From Chromohalobacter marismortui (GTDB lineage Bacteria; Pseudomonadota; Gammaproteobacteria; Pseudomonadales; Halomonadaceae): a DNA stretch of 64,000 bases. Below, piece after piece: positions 52,523-62,597 of this stretch. The first letter of the stretch is position 1. Each line of letters begins with the position of its first letter. The notes below the pieces were generated by a model. The model was not told the origin of the DNA, did not search any database, and was given only the letters and a program-made list of their open reading frames with translations. Position numbers and translations under genes: made by a program. The DNA lies in the NCBI RefSeq assembly GCF_004364315.1, contig NZ_SOBR01000003.1, forward strand, positions 62,001-126,000, in the 5' to 3' direction.

Positions 52523-53590
52523 GTGGCTAACTACATTCTACGCCGCCTGCTGCTGATGATTCCCACCTTGCTGGGTATCTTGCTGCTCAATTTCATCATC
52601 GTGCAGATGGCGCCGGGCGGTCCCATCGACCAGATGCTGGCCCGCTTCCAGGGCATGGACAGCAATGCCAGCACGCGACTGGAAAGCGGTGGCGAGACAT
52701 CCAGCGGCGATACCCGCAGCACAAGCGGTATCGACCCGCGCCTGGAAGCGGCACTAGAGAAGCAATTCGGTTTCGACAAGCCCCCCGTGGAACGCTTCTT
52801 CGACATGCTGGCCAATTACGCCACCTTCGATCTCGGCGAGAGTTTCTTCCGCGGGCGGCCGGTGATCGACCTGATCGTCGAACGCTTGCCGGTCTCGATC
52901 TCACTGGGGCTCTGGACGACGCTGCTGGTGTATTCGATTTCGATACCGCTCGGCATACGCAAGGCCCTGCGCCACGGCTCGCGCTTCGATGTCTGGACGT
53001 CGGGGCTGATCATCGTGGGCTACGCCGTGCCGGGGTTCTTGTTCGCCATTTTTCTGATCGTGGTGTTCGCCGGTGGCAGCTACCTGGACTGGTTTCCACT
53101 GCGCGGACTGACTTCACCGGACTTTGCCGATCTTTCCTGGTGGGGCAAGATCCAGGATTATTTCTGGCACATCGCACTGCCCGTGCTGGCCTCGGCCATC
53201 GGCAGCTTCGCCACCCTCACCATGCTGACCAAGAACAGCTTCCTCGATGAAATCCACAAGCAATACGTGCTCACCGCGCGTGCCAAGGGCGCCAGTGAGC
53301 ATCGCGTGCTCTATGGTCATGTGTTCCGCAATGCCATGTTGATCATCATCGCGGGACTTCCCTCGGCACTGGTGGGGATCTTTTTCACCGGGTCGCTGTT
53401 GATCGAGGTCATCTTCTCGCTCGACGGCCTTGGGTTGCTCGGCTTCGAGGCGGTCATGCAGCGCGACTATCCGGTCATCTTCGGCACGCTGTATCTCTAT
53501 ACCTTGATCGGTTTGGTGCTCAAGCTGATCTCGGACCTCACCTATGTGTGGGTCGACCCGCGCATCGACTTCGCGACACGGGGGGCGTGA
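52523..53590 (+). CDS. yejB: Peptide ABC transporter permease (YejB-like)
   Basis: A 355-residue DppB-type permease with six membrane segments. A periplasmic Ser/Thr/Gly-rich insert ([17 protein letters not shown], about residues 54-70) is unusual. The coupling loop contains [18 protein letters not shown]. The start is GTG at 52523 with AGAGGA about six bases before it; the longer upstream frame is not protein-like. It overlaps yejE by one base. Confidence 0.9.
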   Translation: MANYILRRLLLMIPTLLGILLLNFIIVQMAPGGPIDQMLARFQGMDSNASTRLESGGETSSGDTRSTSGIDPRLEAALEKQFGFDKPPVERFFDMLANYATFDLGESFFRGRPVIDLIVERLPVSISLGLWTTLLVYSISIPLGIRKALRHGSRFDVWTSGLIIVGYAVPGFLFAIFLIVVFAGGSYLDWFPLRGLTSPDFADLSWWGKIQDYFWHIALPVLASAIGSFATLTMLTKNSFLDEIHKQYVLTARAKGASEHRVLYGHVFRNAMLIIIAGLPSALVGIFFTGSLLIEVIFSLDGLGLLGFEAVMQRDYPVIFGTLYLYTLIGLVLKLISDLTYVWVDPRIDFATRGA

Positions 53591-54693
53591 TGACAGTTCG
53601 CCGGCACTTTCGAGCCTCGCCCATCGCACGCCGCCGCTGGCAAATCTTTCGCGGTAACCGGCGTGCCTGGTGGTCGCTGTGGGCCTTCGCCCTGCTGTTG
53701 ATCGCCAGCCTGGGCGCCGAGCTGATCGCCAACGACAAGCCTCTCGTCATGCACTACCAGGGCCAGTGGTACGCCCCGGTGGTCTTCGATTATCCCGAAA
53801 CCGAGTTCGGTGGCTTTCTGCCGACGACGGCCGACTATCGCGACCCCGTCGTTCGGGAAAACATAACATCGCAGGGCTGGATGCTATGGCCGCTCGTGCC
53901 CTTCTCCTACGACACGCTGGATCGTGAGCTAGAAGGTCCTGCGCCCTCACCGCCCTCGGCACGCCACTGGCTGGGAACCGACGATCACGGCCGCGACGTC
54001 TTCGCTCGCGTGCTCTACGGCTTTCGCCTATCGGTGGTCTTCGCGGTGATATTGACGGTGGGTTCCATGGTGCTCGGGGTCTTGTTCGGCGGCGTTCAAG
54101 GCTATTTCGGCGGCAAGGTCGACCTGATCGGCCAGCGCATCATCGAAATCTGGTCGGGCATGCCGGTGCTGTTCCTGCTGATCATCCTCGCCAGCCTGGT
54201 ACAGCCCAACCTGTGGTGGCTGCTGGGTATCATGTTGCTGTTTTCATGGCTGGGGCTGGTCGACATCGTGCGCGCCGAATTCCTGCGCGCACGCAATCTC
54301 GAGTACGTGCGTGCAGCGCGTGCCATGGGGCTGCCTTCGCGCCTGATCATGTGGCGCCATGTGCTACCCAACGCCATGGTCGCCACCCTGACCTTCATCC
54401 CGTTTCTGTTCACCGGGGCGATCACCACCCTCACCGCGCTGGATTTCCTGGGCTTCGGCCTGCCACCCGGCTCGCCCTCCTTGGGTGAACTCGTCGCCCA
54501 GGGCAAGAACAACCTTCAGGCGCCCTGGTTGGGCATCACGGCGTTCCTGAGTCTCGGGATCATGCTGTCGCTGCTGGTCTTCATCGGCGAAGGGCTGCGC
54601 GATGCCTTCGACCCGCGCCACGTACCCAGCACCATCACGTCGACCTCCGCCGATACCGACGATCTACCCGGGAGAACCGCACATGGTCAATGA
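53590..54693 (+). CDS. yejE: Peptide ABC transporter permease (YejE-like)
   Basis: A 367-residue DppC-type permease, longer than usual because of a ~90-residue periplasmic region between the first and second membrane segments (ending HWLGTDDHGRDVFARVLYGF), as in YejE. The coupling loop is YVRAARAMGLPSRLIMWRHV. The ATG overlaps the yejB stop (TGATG). It overlaps the yejF start by 11 bases. Confidence 0.9.
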   Translation: MTVRRHFRASPIARRRWQIFRGNRRAWWSLWAFALLLIASLGAELIANDKPLVMHYQGQWYAPVVFDYPETEFGGFLPTTADYRDPVVRENITSQGWMLWPLVPFSYDTLDRELEGPAPSPPSARHWLGTDDHGRDVFARVLYGFRLSVVFAVILTVGSMVLGVLFGGVQGYFGGKVDLIGQRIIEIWSGMPVLFLLIILASLVQPNLWWLLGIMLLFSWLGLVDIVRAEFLRARNLEYVRAARAMGLPSRLIMWRHVLPNAMVATLTFIPFLFTGAITTLTALDFLGFGLPPGSPSLGELVAQGKNNLQAPWLGITAFLSLGIMLSLLVFIGEGLRDAFDPRHVPSTITSTSADTDDLPGRTAHGQ

Positions 54694-56278
54694 CGACGTG
54701 GTATTCGAGCTCGATGCGCTGAGCATCGCCTTCGGCGACATGCGCGTCGTCGAAGACCTGTCATTCACCATAAGGCGGGGCGAAACCGCCGCATTGGTCG
54801 GTGAGTCCGGCTCCGGCAAGTCGGTATCCGCCCTGGGCGCCCTCGATCTGCTGCCGCCTGGCGCGCATGTCGAGGGCGGACGTCGACTCTGCGGAGAGTC
54901 GCTCGAAGGCCTCTCGCCGCGGCGCTGGAATACGCTGCGCGGGGGGCAAGTCGGCTTCGTGTTCCAGGAGCCCACGACCTCGCTCAACCCCTTGCACACG
55001 GTCGGCAAGCAGCTCGGCGAAACCCTGCGTCTTCATCAAGGGTTGCGCGGCCGGGCCGCCCGCCAACGCGCCCGGGAGCTGCTCGTGGAAGTACAGCTGC
55101 CGCGTCCCGATGAACTGCTCGAGGCGCATCCGCATCAGCTGTCGGGCGGGCAACGCCAGCGCGTGGTGATCGCCATGGCCATCGCCAATGCACCGCAACT
55201 GCTCATCGCCGACGAGCCGACCACGGCGCTCGATGTCACCGTACAGCAGGATATCCTGGCCTTGCTGGCGCGACTACGCGACGCCAATGGCATGGCCATG
55301 CTGTTCATTACCCACGATCTCAACCTGGTGCGTCGTCATGCTGACAGCGTGCATGTCATGCAGCACGGCAGGCTCGTCGAAAGCGGCAGTGTCACACGTG
55401 TCTTCGATGCCCCCCGCGCGGCCTATACCCGACATCTGCTCGACGCCCATCCCGAGGGCCACGCCGCACCGTTGCCACCGGCACGCGAGGTGCTGCTCGA
55501 AGCACGCCATCTCGGCGTCTCTTTCGCACGCAGCAAGTCCTGGTTCGGACGCCGCCCCGCCCCCTTCGTGGCCGTTCAGCCGCTGGATATCACCCTGGCG
55601 CGCGGCGAAACCCTGGGCCTGGTCGGGGAATCCGGCTCCGGCAAGACCACCCTGGCGTTAGCGCTGCTACGCCTGGCCACCGCCGACGGCGAGATTCGCT
55701 TCGATGGTGAACGCCTGGATACATTACGCGGCAACGCGCTACGCCGTCGGCGGCGGCGCTTTCAGATCGTTTTCCAGGACCCTTACGGCTCGCTCTCGCC
55801 ACGCATGCCCGTCATGGATATCGTCAGCGAAGGACTTCGCTTCCATCACCCGACACTCAGCGACGCGGACGTCGAGCAGCGGGTCGCCACCACCCTGGAG
55901 GAAGTCGGCCTGCCGGCGGATTGCGCGGCGCGCTATCCGCATGAATTCTCGGGCGGCCAGCGCCAGCGTATTGCCGTGGCACGCGCCATCATTCTCGAAC
56001 CCGATCTCGTGGTGCTCGACGAACCGACATCCGCACTCGACCGCAGCGTGCAGAAGCAGCTCATCGATTTGCTGCGCGACCTGCAAGCGCGACGCTCCTT
56101 GAGTTATCTGTTCATCAGTCATGATCTCGCCGTCGTGCGCGCCATGGCGCATCGAATCGTGGTGCTCAAAGACGGCGAGATCGTCGAACAAGGCGCTTGC
56201 GAGTCCCTCCTCGGGCAACCGCGCGAGGCGTATACCAAACGCCTGCTCGACGCCTCAGGACTGTCCTTCGCCCCCTAG
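54683..56278 (+). CDS. yejF: Peptide ABC transporter, duplicated ATP-binding protein (YejF-like)
   Basis: A 531-residue protein with two ABC ATPase domains: Walker A GESGSGKS (about residues 38-45 and again ~316), signatures LSGGQRQR and FSGGQRQR, and Walker B with ADEPTTALD and LDEPTSALD. The two halves fit a single dimeric motor for YejBE. ATG 54683 has GGGAG eight bases upstream. The operon yejABEF imports peptides and may also take up peptide antibiotics. Confidence 0.93.
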   Translation: MVNDDVVFELDALSIAFGDMRVVEDLSFTIRRGETAALVGESGSGKSVSALGALDLLPPGAHVEGGRRLCGESLEGLSPRRWNTLRGGQVGFVFQEPTTSLNPLHTVGKQLGETLRLHQGLRGRAARQRARELLVEVQLPRPDELLEAHPHQLSGGQRQRVVIAMAIANAPQLLIADEPTTALDVTVQQDILALLARLRDANGMAMLFITHDLNLVRRHADSVHVMQHGRLVESGSVTRVFDAPRAAYTRHLLDAHPEGHAAPLPPAREVLLEARHLGVSFARSKSWFGRRPAPFVAVQPLDITLARGETLGLVGESGSGKTTLALALLRLATADGEIRFDGERLDTLRGNALRRRRRRFQIVFQDPYGSLSPRMPVMDIVSEGLRFHHPTLSDADVEQRVATTLEEVGLPADCAARYPHEFSGGQRQRIAVARAIILEPDLVVLDEPTSALDRSVQKQLIDLLRDLQARRSLSYLFISHDLAVVRAMAHRIVVLKDGEIVEQGACESLLGQPREAYTKRLLDASGLSFAP

Positions 56279-56337
56279 CCAATCTTGGGCGGGTCATGAC
56301 GGCGTTGTCAGGTTATGGATCGTTGAACGAGCATGAA

Positions 56338-56351
56338 GATAACGGTATAAA
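56338..56351. repeat. Second copy of the GATAACGGTATAAA motif
   Basis: The 14 bases match 3751-3764 exactly, and both copies are preceded by CATGAA within one base of spacing. The copy lies between yejF and the convergent rsuA gene. Confidence 0.45.
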
Positions 56352-57053
56352 TTAGATGGACGCCACTTCGGCCTCGGTAAGCTCCCGCCAATCGCCCGGC
56401 GCCAGTGACGGGTCGAGCGCGATGTCGCCGATTTGCTCACGGTGCAATGCCACTACCGCGTTATCCAGCGCCGCGAACATGCGCTTGATCTGATGGTAGC
56501 GGCCCTCCTGAATGACCAACCGCACCCTCTCGCCCTCATCCGACGCCGGCAGACGTTCGAGGCGCGCCGGCAGTGTCGGCCTGTCTTCCCCTTCCAGCAT
56601 CAATCCCTCAGCCAGGAGGTGCTCCGCTCCTTCCGCCAGCGGCCGCGCCAGCGTCACGAGGTAATGCTTGTCGCAACGTCGCTTGGGCGAAGTCAGCCGA
56701 TGCGACCATTGGCCGTCTTCGGTGATCAACACGAGCCCGGTGGTATCGACATCCAGACGCCCCGCCGTATGCAAGCGGCCGGGCTTGGTGACATCCAGCA
56801 ATTCGATCACCGAGGGGTAGCGCCCCGGCCGTGTCGTGCATTCATAGCCGGTGGGCTTATTGAGCATCAGATACCGCACGCCCACCAAGGACAAGGGCGC
56901 CCCCATCCAGCGTACGTCCTGCTTGTCGTCGAGCTTGAAGGCGGCATTCTTGATCACCTCACCATCCACCTCGACCTCGCCGCGGTGCAGGGCTTTCTTG
57001 GCCAGCGAGCGCGTCAGCTCGGTACTTTCACTTAAAAAACGGTCGAGACGCAT
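56352..57053 (-). CDS. rsuA: 16S rRNA pseudouridine(516) synthase
   Basis: A 233-residue RsuA. An S4-like RNA-binding domain forms residues 1-60 (MRLDRFLSESTELTRSLAKK), and the catalytic motif GRLDVDTTGLVLITEDG is at about 98-114 with the active Asp. It converts U516 of 16S rRNA to pseudouridine. The C-terminus EGRYHQIKRMF is also typical. It is minus-strand, six bases downstream of the nitrilase gene stop codon region, and converges on yejF. Confidence 0.92.
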   Translation of the reverse strand: MRLDRFLSESTELTRSLAKKALHRGEVEVDGEVIKNAAFKLDDKQDVRWMGAPLSLVGVRYLMLNKPTGYECTTRPGRYPSVIELLDVTKPGRLHTAGRLDVDTTGLVLITEDGQWSHRLTSPKRRCDKHYLVTLARPLAEGAEHLLAEGLMLEGEDRPTLPARLERLPASDEGERVRLVIQEGRYHQIKRMFAALDNAVVALHREQIGDIALDPSLAPGDWRELTEAEVASI

Positions 57054-57062
57054 GCAGGGAAT

Positions 57063-57866
57063 TCACTCCTCGACCTGGAAACGATCGGCGTCCATCCAGG
57101 CCGGAAATTTGTCACGGAATGTACTCAGCGCCTGGCGATCCAGGTGACCGGTACGCATGAAAGGGACGTCACGCGGCTCATCGATCAGGGGCTCGCCCTT
57201 GAAGTCGACGAGCATCGAGTCGCCCGCATACGCCAACCCCTTGGCATCTTCTCCCACACGATTGACACCGATCACATAGCACAGGTTTTCGACGGCGCGC
57301 GCCTGTAACAGGGTGCGCCAGGGCTGACGGCGTGGTGCGGGCCAATTGGCCACGCACAGCAGCGCATCATACTCGAAATGCTCGTCCGGTGCGGGCTGCT
57401 GACGCAGCCATACAGGAAATCGCAGGTCATAGCAGACGCTCAACAACAGCCGAACCCCTTTGAGTTCGACGATGACGCGCTCGCTGCCCATGCCATAGCG
57501 CTCATGCTCGCCGGCCATGCGGAACAGATGTCGCTTGTCGTAATGCGTGATATCGCCATCCGGGCGCGCCCAGACGAGACGGTTGAAATACTCGCCATCC
57601 TCGACCACGGCGACACTGCCTGTCACCACGCAGCCACGCTGACGGGCCTGCTCGACCATCCAGGCGACGGTGGCGCTTTGTGCCATGGGTTCCGCCATCT
57701 CGCGAGAGTTCATGGTGAACCCCGTGGCGAACATCTCCGGCAGCACGATCAAATCCGTGGTATCCGACGAGAGCGTGCCCAGGCGCTCCCCGAGCAAGCG
57801 GCAATTGGCTTGAGGGTCTTCCCAGCGCAGGTCGGCCTGCACCAGGGTGGTACGCAGTTCACTCAT
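57063..57866 (-). CDS. Carbon-nitrogen hydrolase, omega-amidase (YafV/Nit2-like)
   Basis: A 267-residue nitrilase-superfamily enzyme. The catalytic triad is Glu in VLPEMFATGF (about residue 42), Lys in HYDKRHLFRMAGEHERY (about 109), and Cys in LLSVCYDLRFPVW (about 143). It is closest to YafV/Nit2 omega-amidases, which hydrolyse 2-oxoglutaramate or 2-oxosuccinamate. ATG 57866 has GGAGG six bases upstream. A far-upstream extension is rejected. It is divergent from rarD and ten bases ahead of rsuA. Confidence 0.85.
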   Translation of the reverse strand: MSELRTTLVQADLRWEDPQANCRLLGERLGTLSSDTTDLIVLPEMFATGFTMNSREMAEPMAQSATVAWMVEQARQRGCVVTGSVAVVEDGEYFNRLVWARPDGDITHYDKRHLFRMAGEHERYGMGSERVIVELKGVRLLLSVCYDLRFPVWLRQQPAPDEHFEYDALLCVANWPAPRRQPWRTLLQARAVENLCYVIGVNRVGEDAKGLAYAGDSMLVDFKGEPLIDEPRDVPFMRTGHLDRQALSTFRDKFPAWMDADRFQVEE

Positions 57867-57987
57867 CACACACCTCCCGTATTGAATGTCCAGTTTGAAG
57901 GCCTGCGCGAGGCGGCGGCAAGTCTCTTTCGTCCATGTTAGTTTAGCGTTTTCCCATTCGCTTTGGTCCTCCCACGGTGAGATTCCC

Positions 57988-58923
57988 ATGACGCGCGAGA
58001 ATCCCCTGCAAGACACGCTGGCCTCAACCAGGACAGCCGCCGATACAGATGCCGTCAAGGGCGTCACGTTCGGCGTCACCGCCTATACGCTATGGGGCTG
58101 CTTCCCACTTTTTTTCGCACTTTTCGATGGCGTGCCCGCCTGGGAGATTCTCACCCACCGTATTCTCTGGGCATGTCTTTTCCTGGTCTTGGTGGTGACC
58201 GCATTGGGGCGTTGGCGACCGATCAGAACGGCCTTGCGCGCGCCGCGCCTGCTGGCACGCGTCCTCGGCTGCGCCCTGCTCATAGGCTTCAACTGGGGGA
58301 TCTACATCTACGCCGTGGAAAGCCACCATGTGCTCCAGGCCAGTCTTGGTTATTTCATGACCCCGCTGGTCAACGTAGCGTTGGGCATGCTGATATTGCG
58401 TGAGCGAATGTCACGCCTGCAAAGCGCCGCGGTGGCGATCGCCATCGTCGCCATCGGCGTTCAATTGGTGGGACTCGGCGGCCTGCCGTGGATCAGCATC
58501 TGTCTTGCCCTCAGCTTCGGTACCTATGGGCTGTTACGCAAACAGGTCAGTCTGGATGGTCTGTCGGGACTCTTCGTCGAGACCTTGATACTCCTGCCCC
58601 TCGGCTTGCTCGCCGTGGCCTGGTTCGAGATGGCGGGGATTTCCCATTTTGGCGGCAACGTACACAATACGGCGCTGTTGATAGCGAGCGGTGCCCTCAC
58701 CGCATTGCCGTTGCTGGCCTTCGCCGGCGCCGCTCGGCGCTTGCGGCTCTCGACCGTGGGATTCTTGATGTACATCAACCCCACACTGCAATTCTTGATC
58801 GCATTGGTGATCTTCCGCGAGCCATTGGGCACGCTACAGCTCATGACCTTCATTCTCATCTGGCTCGGGCTGGCGCTATACTCGTTTTCCGCTTGGCAAG
58901 AACGACACGCTGGCGCCAGATAA
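57988..58923 (+). CDS. rarD: EamA family transporter RarD
   Basis: A 311-residue protein with ten transmembrane segments in two EamA repeats. GVTAYTLWGCFPLFFALFDG and ILTHRILWACLFLVL at the start, and NWGIYIYAVESHHVLQASLG, are typical of RarD. Homologues are implicated in chloramphenicol resistance or metabolite export; the substrate is unproven. ATG 57988 has GGTGAG seven bases upstream. It is divergent from the nitrilase gene by 121 bases. Confidence 0.9.
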   Translation: MTRENPLQDTLASTRTAADTDAVKGVTFGVTAYTLWGCFPLFFALFDGVPAWEILTHRILWACLFLVLVVTALGRWRPIRTALRAPRLLARVLGCALLIGFNWGIYIYAVESHHVLQASLGYFMTPLVNVALGMLILRERMSRLQSAAVAIAIVAIGVQLVGLGGLPWISICLALSFGTYGLLRKQVSLDGLSGLFVETLILLPLGLLAVAWFEMAGISHFGGNVHNTALLIASGALTALPLLAFAGAARRLRLSTVGFLMYINPTLQFLIALVIFREPLGTLQLMTFILIWLGLALYSFSAWQERHAGAR

Positions 58924-58985
58924 AGCGAGCACCATTGCGCCCTCATCATCTAGAGTGAATGCACGGCTCGAGGAAATACGCCTTC

Positions 58986-60086
58986 ATGACAACGCACCTG
59001 GTACTGGTGGGTGCCGGTCACGCACACCTCCACTTACTGACACACGCCGACACACTGCAGCGTGCAGGCTATCGCATCACACTCGTGGCGCCCACGCGTT
59101 TCTGGTATTCGGGCAGGGCCGCACGCCTCCTCAGTGGCGCACCGCGTGACACTTGCAGCCTCGACATCGCCGCCCTCGCCACACGCCATGGCATCGAGCA
59201 TGTCACCGCCCCTTTCGTGGCACTCGACGTACACACCAAGCATGTGTTCCTCGCCGACGGTCAACACATCGCCTTCGATGTTCTCTCGCTCAATGTCGGT
59301 AGCGACATCGTCCCCCCCACCGCCAGCGGATCGACCGTGCCCACCTGGGGGGACGCGCGCTACTGGCATGTCAAGCCGATCGAACGCCTCGACGCACTCC
59401 GCCAGCATGTGCTCGACGCGGCACAGCGACACCGAGTCTTGCGCATGGTCGTGGTAGGCGGCGGGCCGTCGGGGGTGGAAATGGCCGCCAATCTAGCGGG
59501 TCTGAGCCAACAACTCGGCGTTGCCAACGACATTCGGCTCGTCACCCGCCACTCACGCCTCTTGCCCGCCGCACCGGATGCCGCAGCCCGCTGGGCCAGC
59601 CGGCAACTCACACGCCTGGGCGTCGAATGGCAACCCGACATCGCGTTCGATGACGGCGCCGAATGGCTCGACACCCTAGACTTCTCACCCGATGACATCG
59701 TTCTCGCCACGGGATTACGACCGGCTTACTGCGTCGCCGACCTGCCGCTGGCCCTGGACGATAACGGCATCCGTATCAAGTCAACACTACAAAGCGAGGC
59801 CCACGCGACCATCTTCGCCGTCGGTGACTGCGCCTCATTGACCGATTCCCCCCTGCCCAAGCGCGGCGTCGAAGGTGTCCGTCAGGGGCCCGTGTTGCTG
59901 AAGAATCTGATGGCCTTGCAGAATGGAACGCCACTGGACGCGTACCACCCACCGGCCACGGCGCTGGCCATCGTGGACATGCACGACAGGGGATTGGCAC
60001 TTTACGGGAAACACTGGCTAGGCGGTCGCTTGGCCTTGCGGCTCAAGCGCTATATCGATAGGCGTTTCTTGCGGCTCTATCGTTAG
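58986..60086 (+). CDS. NDH-2-like FAD-dependent oxidoreductase
   Basis: A 366-residue two-dinucleotide-binding flavoprotein. FAD binding is at HLVLVGAGHAHLHLLTHAD (about residues 4-22), and an NAD(P)H site at RMVVVGGGPSGVEMAANLAG (about 154-173). AVGDCASL near 278 is the second FAD motif. The GHAHLHLL sequence resembles the flavoprotein domain fused to SelD in some bacteria, but no SelD is present here. It lacks a C-terminal membrane helix, so quinone reduction is uncertain. A start at 58959 is possible; neither has a strong ribosome site. Confidence 0.8.
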   Translation: MTTHLVLVGAGHAHLHLLTHADTLQRAGYRITLVAPTRFWYSGRAARLLSGAPRDTCSLDIAALATRHGIEHVTAPFVALDVHTKHVFLADGQHIAFDVLSLNVGSDIVPPTASGSTVPTWGDARYWHVKPIERLDALRQHVLDAAQRHRVLRMVVVGGGPSGVEMAANLAGLSQQLGVANDIRLVTRHSRLLPAAPDAAARWASRQLTRLGVEWQPDIAFDDGAEWLDTLDFSPDDIVLATGLRPAYCVADLPLALDDNGIRIKSTLQSEAHATIFAVGDCASLTDSPLPKRGVEGVRQGPVLLKNLMALQNGTPLDAYHPPATALAIVDMHDRGLALYGKHWLGGRLALRLKRYIDRRFLRLYR

Positions 60087-60138
60087 GTGATGACGGTTTG
60101 GCAGGATGCATCAGCTCGATGCAGACCAGGACACACGG

Positions 60139-60185
60139 GCCGCCGCACTGGCGGCACTGGCCGATACGCTCAGGTGTCACACCTG
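60139..60185. terminator. Hairpins between convergent flavoprotein and fliE genes
   Basis: GCCGCC (60139-60144) and GGCGGC (60150-60155) form one stem, and CAGGTGT (60171-60177) with ACACCTG (60179-60185) a second that overlaps the fliE stop. They probably end both transcripts; T tracts are absent. Confidence 0.4.
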
Positions 60186-60491
60186 CATGTTCATGACATC
60201 TTTATACGCCGTCACAAAGCGATTGCGAACCTGCGTGCCCATTTCGAAGGCAATGCTAGCCTTTTGCATGTCGACCATCACATCATTGAGCTCCACGCCC
60301 GGCGCCCCCGCCTCGAACGCCTTGGCTTGAGTGTTGGCACTCTGCTTCAAGCTATTGATCCGTGAGATCGCACTGTACAACTCACCGGTAAAGCCACCGC
60401 TGCCTGCTGTTGCAGGGGTAGAATTACCCGCCGCCTGATTAGCCAGGGATTGCATTTGCTGAAGCGCCTGGGAAATGGCCGGTGCACTCAT
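60177..60491 (-). CDS. fliE: Flagellar hook-basal body protein FliE
   Basis: A 104-residue protein. The N-terminal SAPAISQALQQMQSLANQ and the C-terminal block NDVMVDMQKASIAFEMGTQVR are characteristic of FliE, which joins the MS ring to the proximal rod. ATG 60491 has GGAG seven bases before it. It is divergent from fliF, as in E. coli; many other bacteria have fliE in the fliF operon. The 282-base divergent region carries a possible flagellar promoter. Confidence 0.92.
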   Translation of the reverse strand: MSAPAISQALQQMQSLANQAAGNSTPATAGSGGFTGELYSAISRINSLKQSANTQAKAFEAGAPGVELNDVMVDMQKASIAFEMGTQVRNRFVTAYKDVMNMQV

Positions 60492-60582
60492 GACTTTTCT
60501 CCGCCGTTCGAACAGCTCAAGGATACGTTGACGCACCCTACCAGCAAATCCGCATGCGTCATATTGACAATTGGGACCTAAA

Positions 60583-60590
60583 ATATCGGC
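60583..60590 (-). promoter_or_regulatory. Possible flagellar (sigma-28) -10 element for fliE
   Basis: On the minus strand GCCGATAT matches seven of eight positions of the sigma-28 -10 consensus GCCGATAA, about 90 bases before the fliE start. A TAAA lies upstream but only 10 bases away instead of about 15, so the assignment is weak. Confidence 0.3.
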
Positions 60591-60773
60591 TTTTCCGCCC
60601 TTTATGGTTTTCATAGCTCCACATAATAGCCGTCATCATACATACGCCTCACTACGGTATTGATCGCACCGTCTTACGAGGCATCAAACGATGCGCAGAA
60701 TTCTGGAGTTGGACATCCCCATGCTTGCCGCTGGACCGTTTCAGTGCCTACCCCGGCGTCGCCGGAGGATGAC

Positions 60774-62597
60774 ATGAGCACAGCAGCATCCTCCTCGAAC
60801 GAGGCCAATCAAGGGACGTCAGGACAGCGCCAGGGCAGTGCCGCCCCGGCCAACGCCCAATCGTTCATCGACCGCTTGCGAGGCAATCCGCGGGTACCGC
60901 TGATCATCGCCGCCGCCGTGTGCGTCGCGATCATTGCCGTCTTGCTGCTCTGGGCGCGCTCGCCCGAGTATCGCGTACTCTATTCGACGCTCACGCAGAA
61001 AGATGGCGGCAAGATCGTCACCGAACTCGACAGCATGGGCGTGCCTTACCAATTCAGCGAGAACGGCCAAGCCCTGTTGGTGCCCGCCGACCGGGTCAAC
61101 AGGTTGCGCTTATTGCTCGCCGAGCAAGGCTTGCCCGAAGCCTCCGGCGTCGGCTTCGAGCTGATGGACAGACAAGACTTCGGCATTAGCCAATTCAACG
61201 AACATGTCAATTATCAGCGCGCCCTTCAGGGCGAGCTTGCCCGCACCATCGAAGCCCTGGGTCCGGTTTCCAGCGCTCGCGTTCACCTGGCCATGGCCAA
61301 ACCCTCGGTTTTCGTGCGTGAAAGCGAACCCGCCAGTGCCTCGGTCGTCCTCGACCTTCAGCGCGGGCGCGTGCTCGGCGAGGGCCAGGTACAAGCCATC
61401 ATGCACATGGTCTCGAGCAGCGTCTCCGAGCTTGCCACCAGCGCCGTGACGGTGGTCGATCAATCAGGACGCCTACTCTCTCCAGCCAATGATGGCAACA
61501 GCGTGCTCAGCGGCTCACAGCTGGATTACGCCGCGCGCATCGAACGCAACTATGCAAAGCGCATCGAGTCGATCCTGGCGCCCATCGTCGGTGCGCGCAA
61601 CGTCAAGGCCGAAGTCTCCGCACAACTCGACTTCTCCAAGCGTGAATCCACCCGCGAAATCTACGACCCCAATCAGCCGCCCAATGAAGCCGCCGTACGC
61701 AGCAAGCAAACCAACGTCAGCTACACCGGCGCCGGCAACCTGGCGATGGGCATTCCCGGCGCACTGAGCAATCAACCTCCAGGTATCGCGGCTTCTCCCA
61801 TCAACGCTCCTCAGGCCGATGATGAAGGCAATCAAAGCAACGACGGCAACGCCGCTCAGGCGGACGCCGCCCAAGGGGAAGACGCACAAGGTGGTGGCAA
61901 CGCTGCGGCGCAGGAAGAAACCTCGCAAGGACGCACGAGCAGCAACCAGACCATCAACTATGAAGTCGATCGTACCGTTCAGCATATACAGCGGCAGACC
62001 GGCACCATCGAACGTCTCAATGCCGCCATCGTGATCGACTACCGCGACGGCGTCGACGAAGACGGCAACCCCACCCGCGTGCCGCTGAGCGACGAAGAAA
62101 TCGCCAACATCCGTAGTCTTGCCCAGCAGGCGATTGGGTTCTCGGCAGCTCGCGGCGATCAGCTCGAAGTCGTCAATTCGCCCTTCGAAGAAACGTCCAA
62201 ACAGCGCCCCGCAGCACCGTGGTGGGAGTCTCCCCGGCTTTGGTCATTGGCCGCCACGCTGGGCCAATACCTGCTGATTGGTCTGGTCGCCCTGTTCCTG
62301 TGGTTCAAGGTGCTACGCCCACTGATCCAACGTCAGAGTGAACGTCCCGCCTTCACGCCGGCCACGCCGAGCCCCGCCGGTGCCACGGCGGGTACCGGCG
62401 GAGGTGCCGAGGCCTACGCCGCCACTGCTGCCGAAGGCACCGGCGCCGAGGAAGAAACGCCGGCGCCGCCACAGAAGCGTCGCGAGCGCCGCTCGGCCAG
62501 TTATGAACAAAACCTCCGTGACGTACGTGAGATCGCCCAGGAAGACCCGCGTCTCGTCGCCATGATCGTCAGAGGCTGGATGAGTTCCCATGAGTAA
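60774..62597 (+). CDS. fliF: Flagellar MS-ring protein FliF
   Basis: A 607-residue membrane protein that forms the MS ring of the flagellar base. Two membrane segments occur at about residues 40-60 and 495-512. The ring-building motifs include VYQRALQGELARTIEALGPV-like sequence (about residue 155) and VHLAMAKPSVFVRESEPAS. A 60-residue low-complexity acidic region (Asp/Gln/Ala-rich, about 345-400) makes it longer than the ~550-residue norm. The C-terminal cytoplasmic end binds FliG. GGAGG precedes ATG 60774 by five bases. It overlaps fliG by eight bases. Confidence 0.95.
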   Translation: MSTAASSSNEANQGTSGQRQGSAAPANAQSFIDRLRGNPRVPLIIAAAVCVAIIAVLLLWARSPEYRVLYSTLTQKDGGKIVTELDSMGVPYQFSENGQALLVPADRVNRLRLLLAEQGLPEASGVGFELMDRQDFGISQFNEHVNYQRALQGELARTIEALGPVSSARVHLAMAKPSVFVRESEPASASVVLDLQRGRVLGEGQVQAIMHMVSSSVSELATSAVTVVDQSGRLLSPANDGNSVLSGSQLDYAARIERNYAKRIESILAPIVGARNVKAEVSAQLDFSKRESTREIYDPNQPPNEAAVRSKQTNVSYTGAGNLAMGIPGALSNQPPGIAASPINAPQADDEGNQSNDGNAAQADAAQGEDAQGGGNAAAQEETSQGRTSSNQTINYEVDRTVQHIQRQTGTIERLNAAIVIDYRDGVDEDGNPTRVPLSDEEIANIRSLAQQAIGFSAARGDQLEVVNSPFEETSKQRPAAPWWESPRLWSLAATLGQYLLIGLVALFLWFKVLRPLIQRQSERPAFTPATPSPAGATAGTGGGAEAYAATAAEGTGAEEETPAPPQKRRERRSASYEQNLRDVREIAQEDPRLVAMIVRGWMSSHE

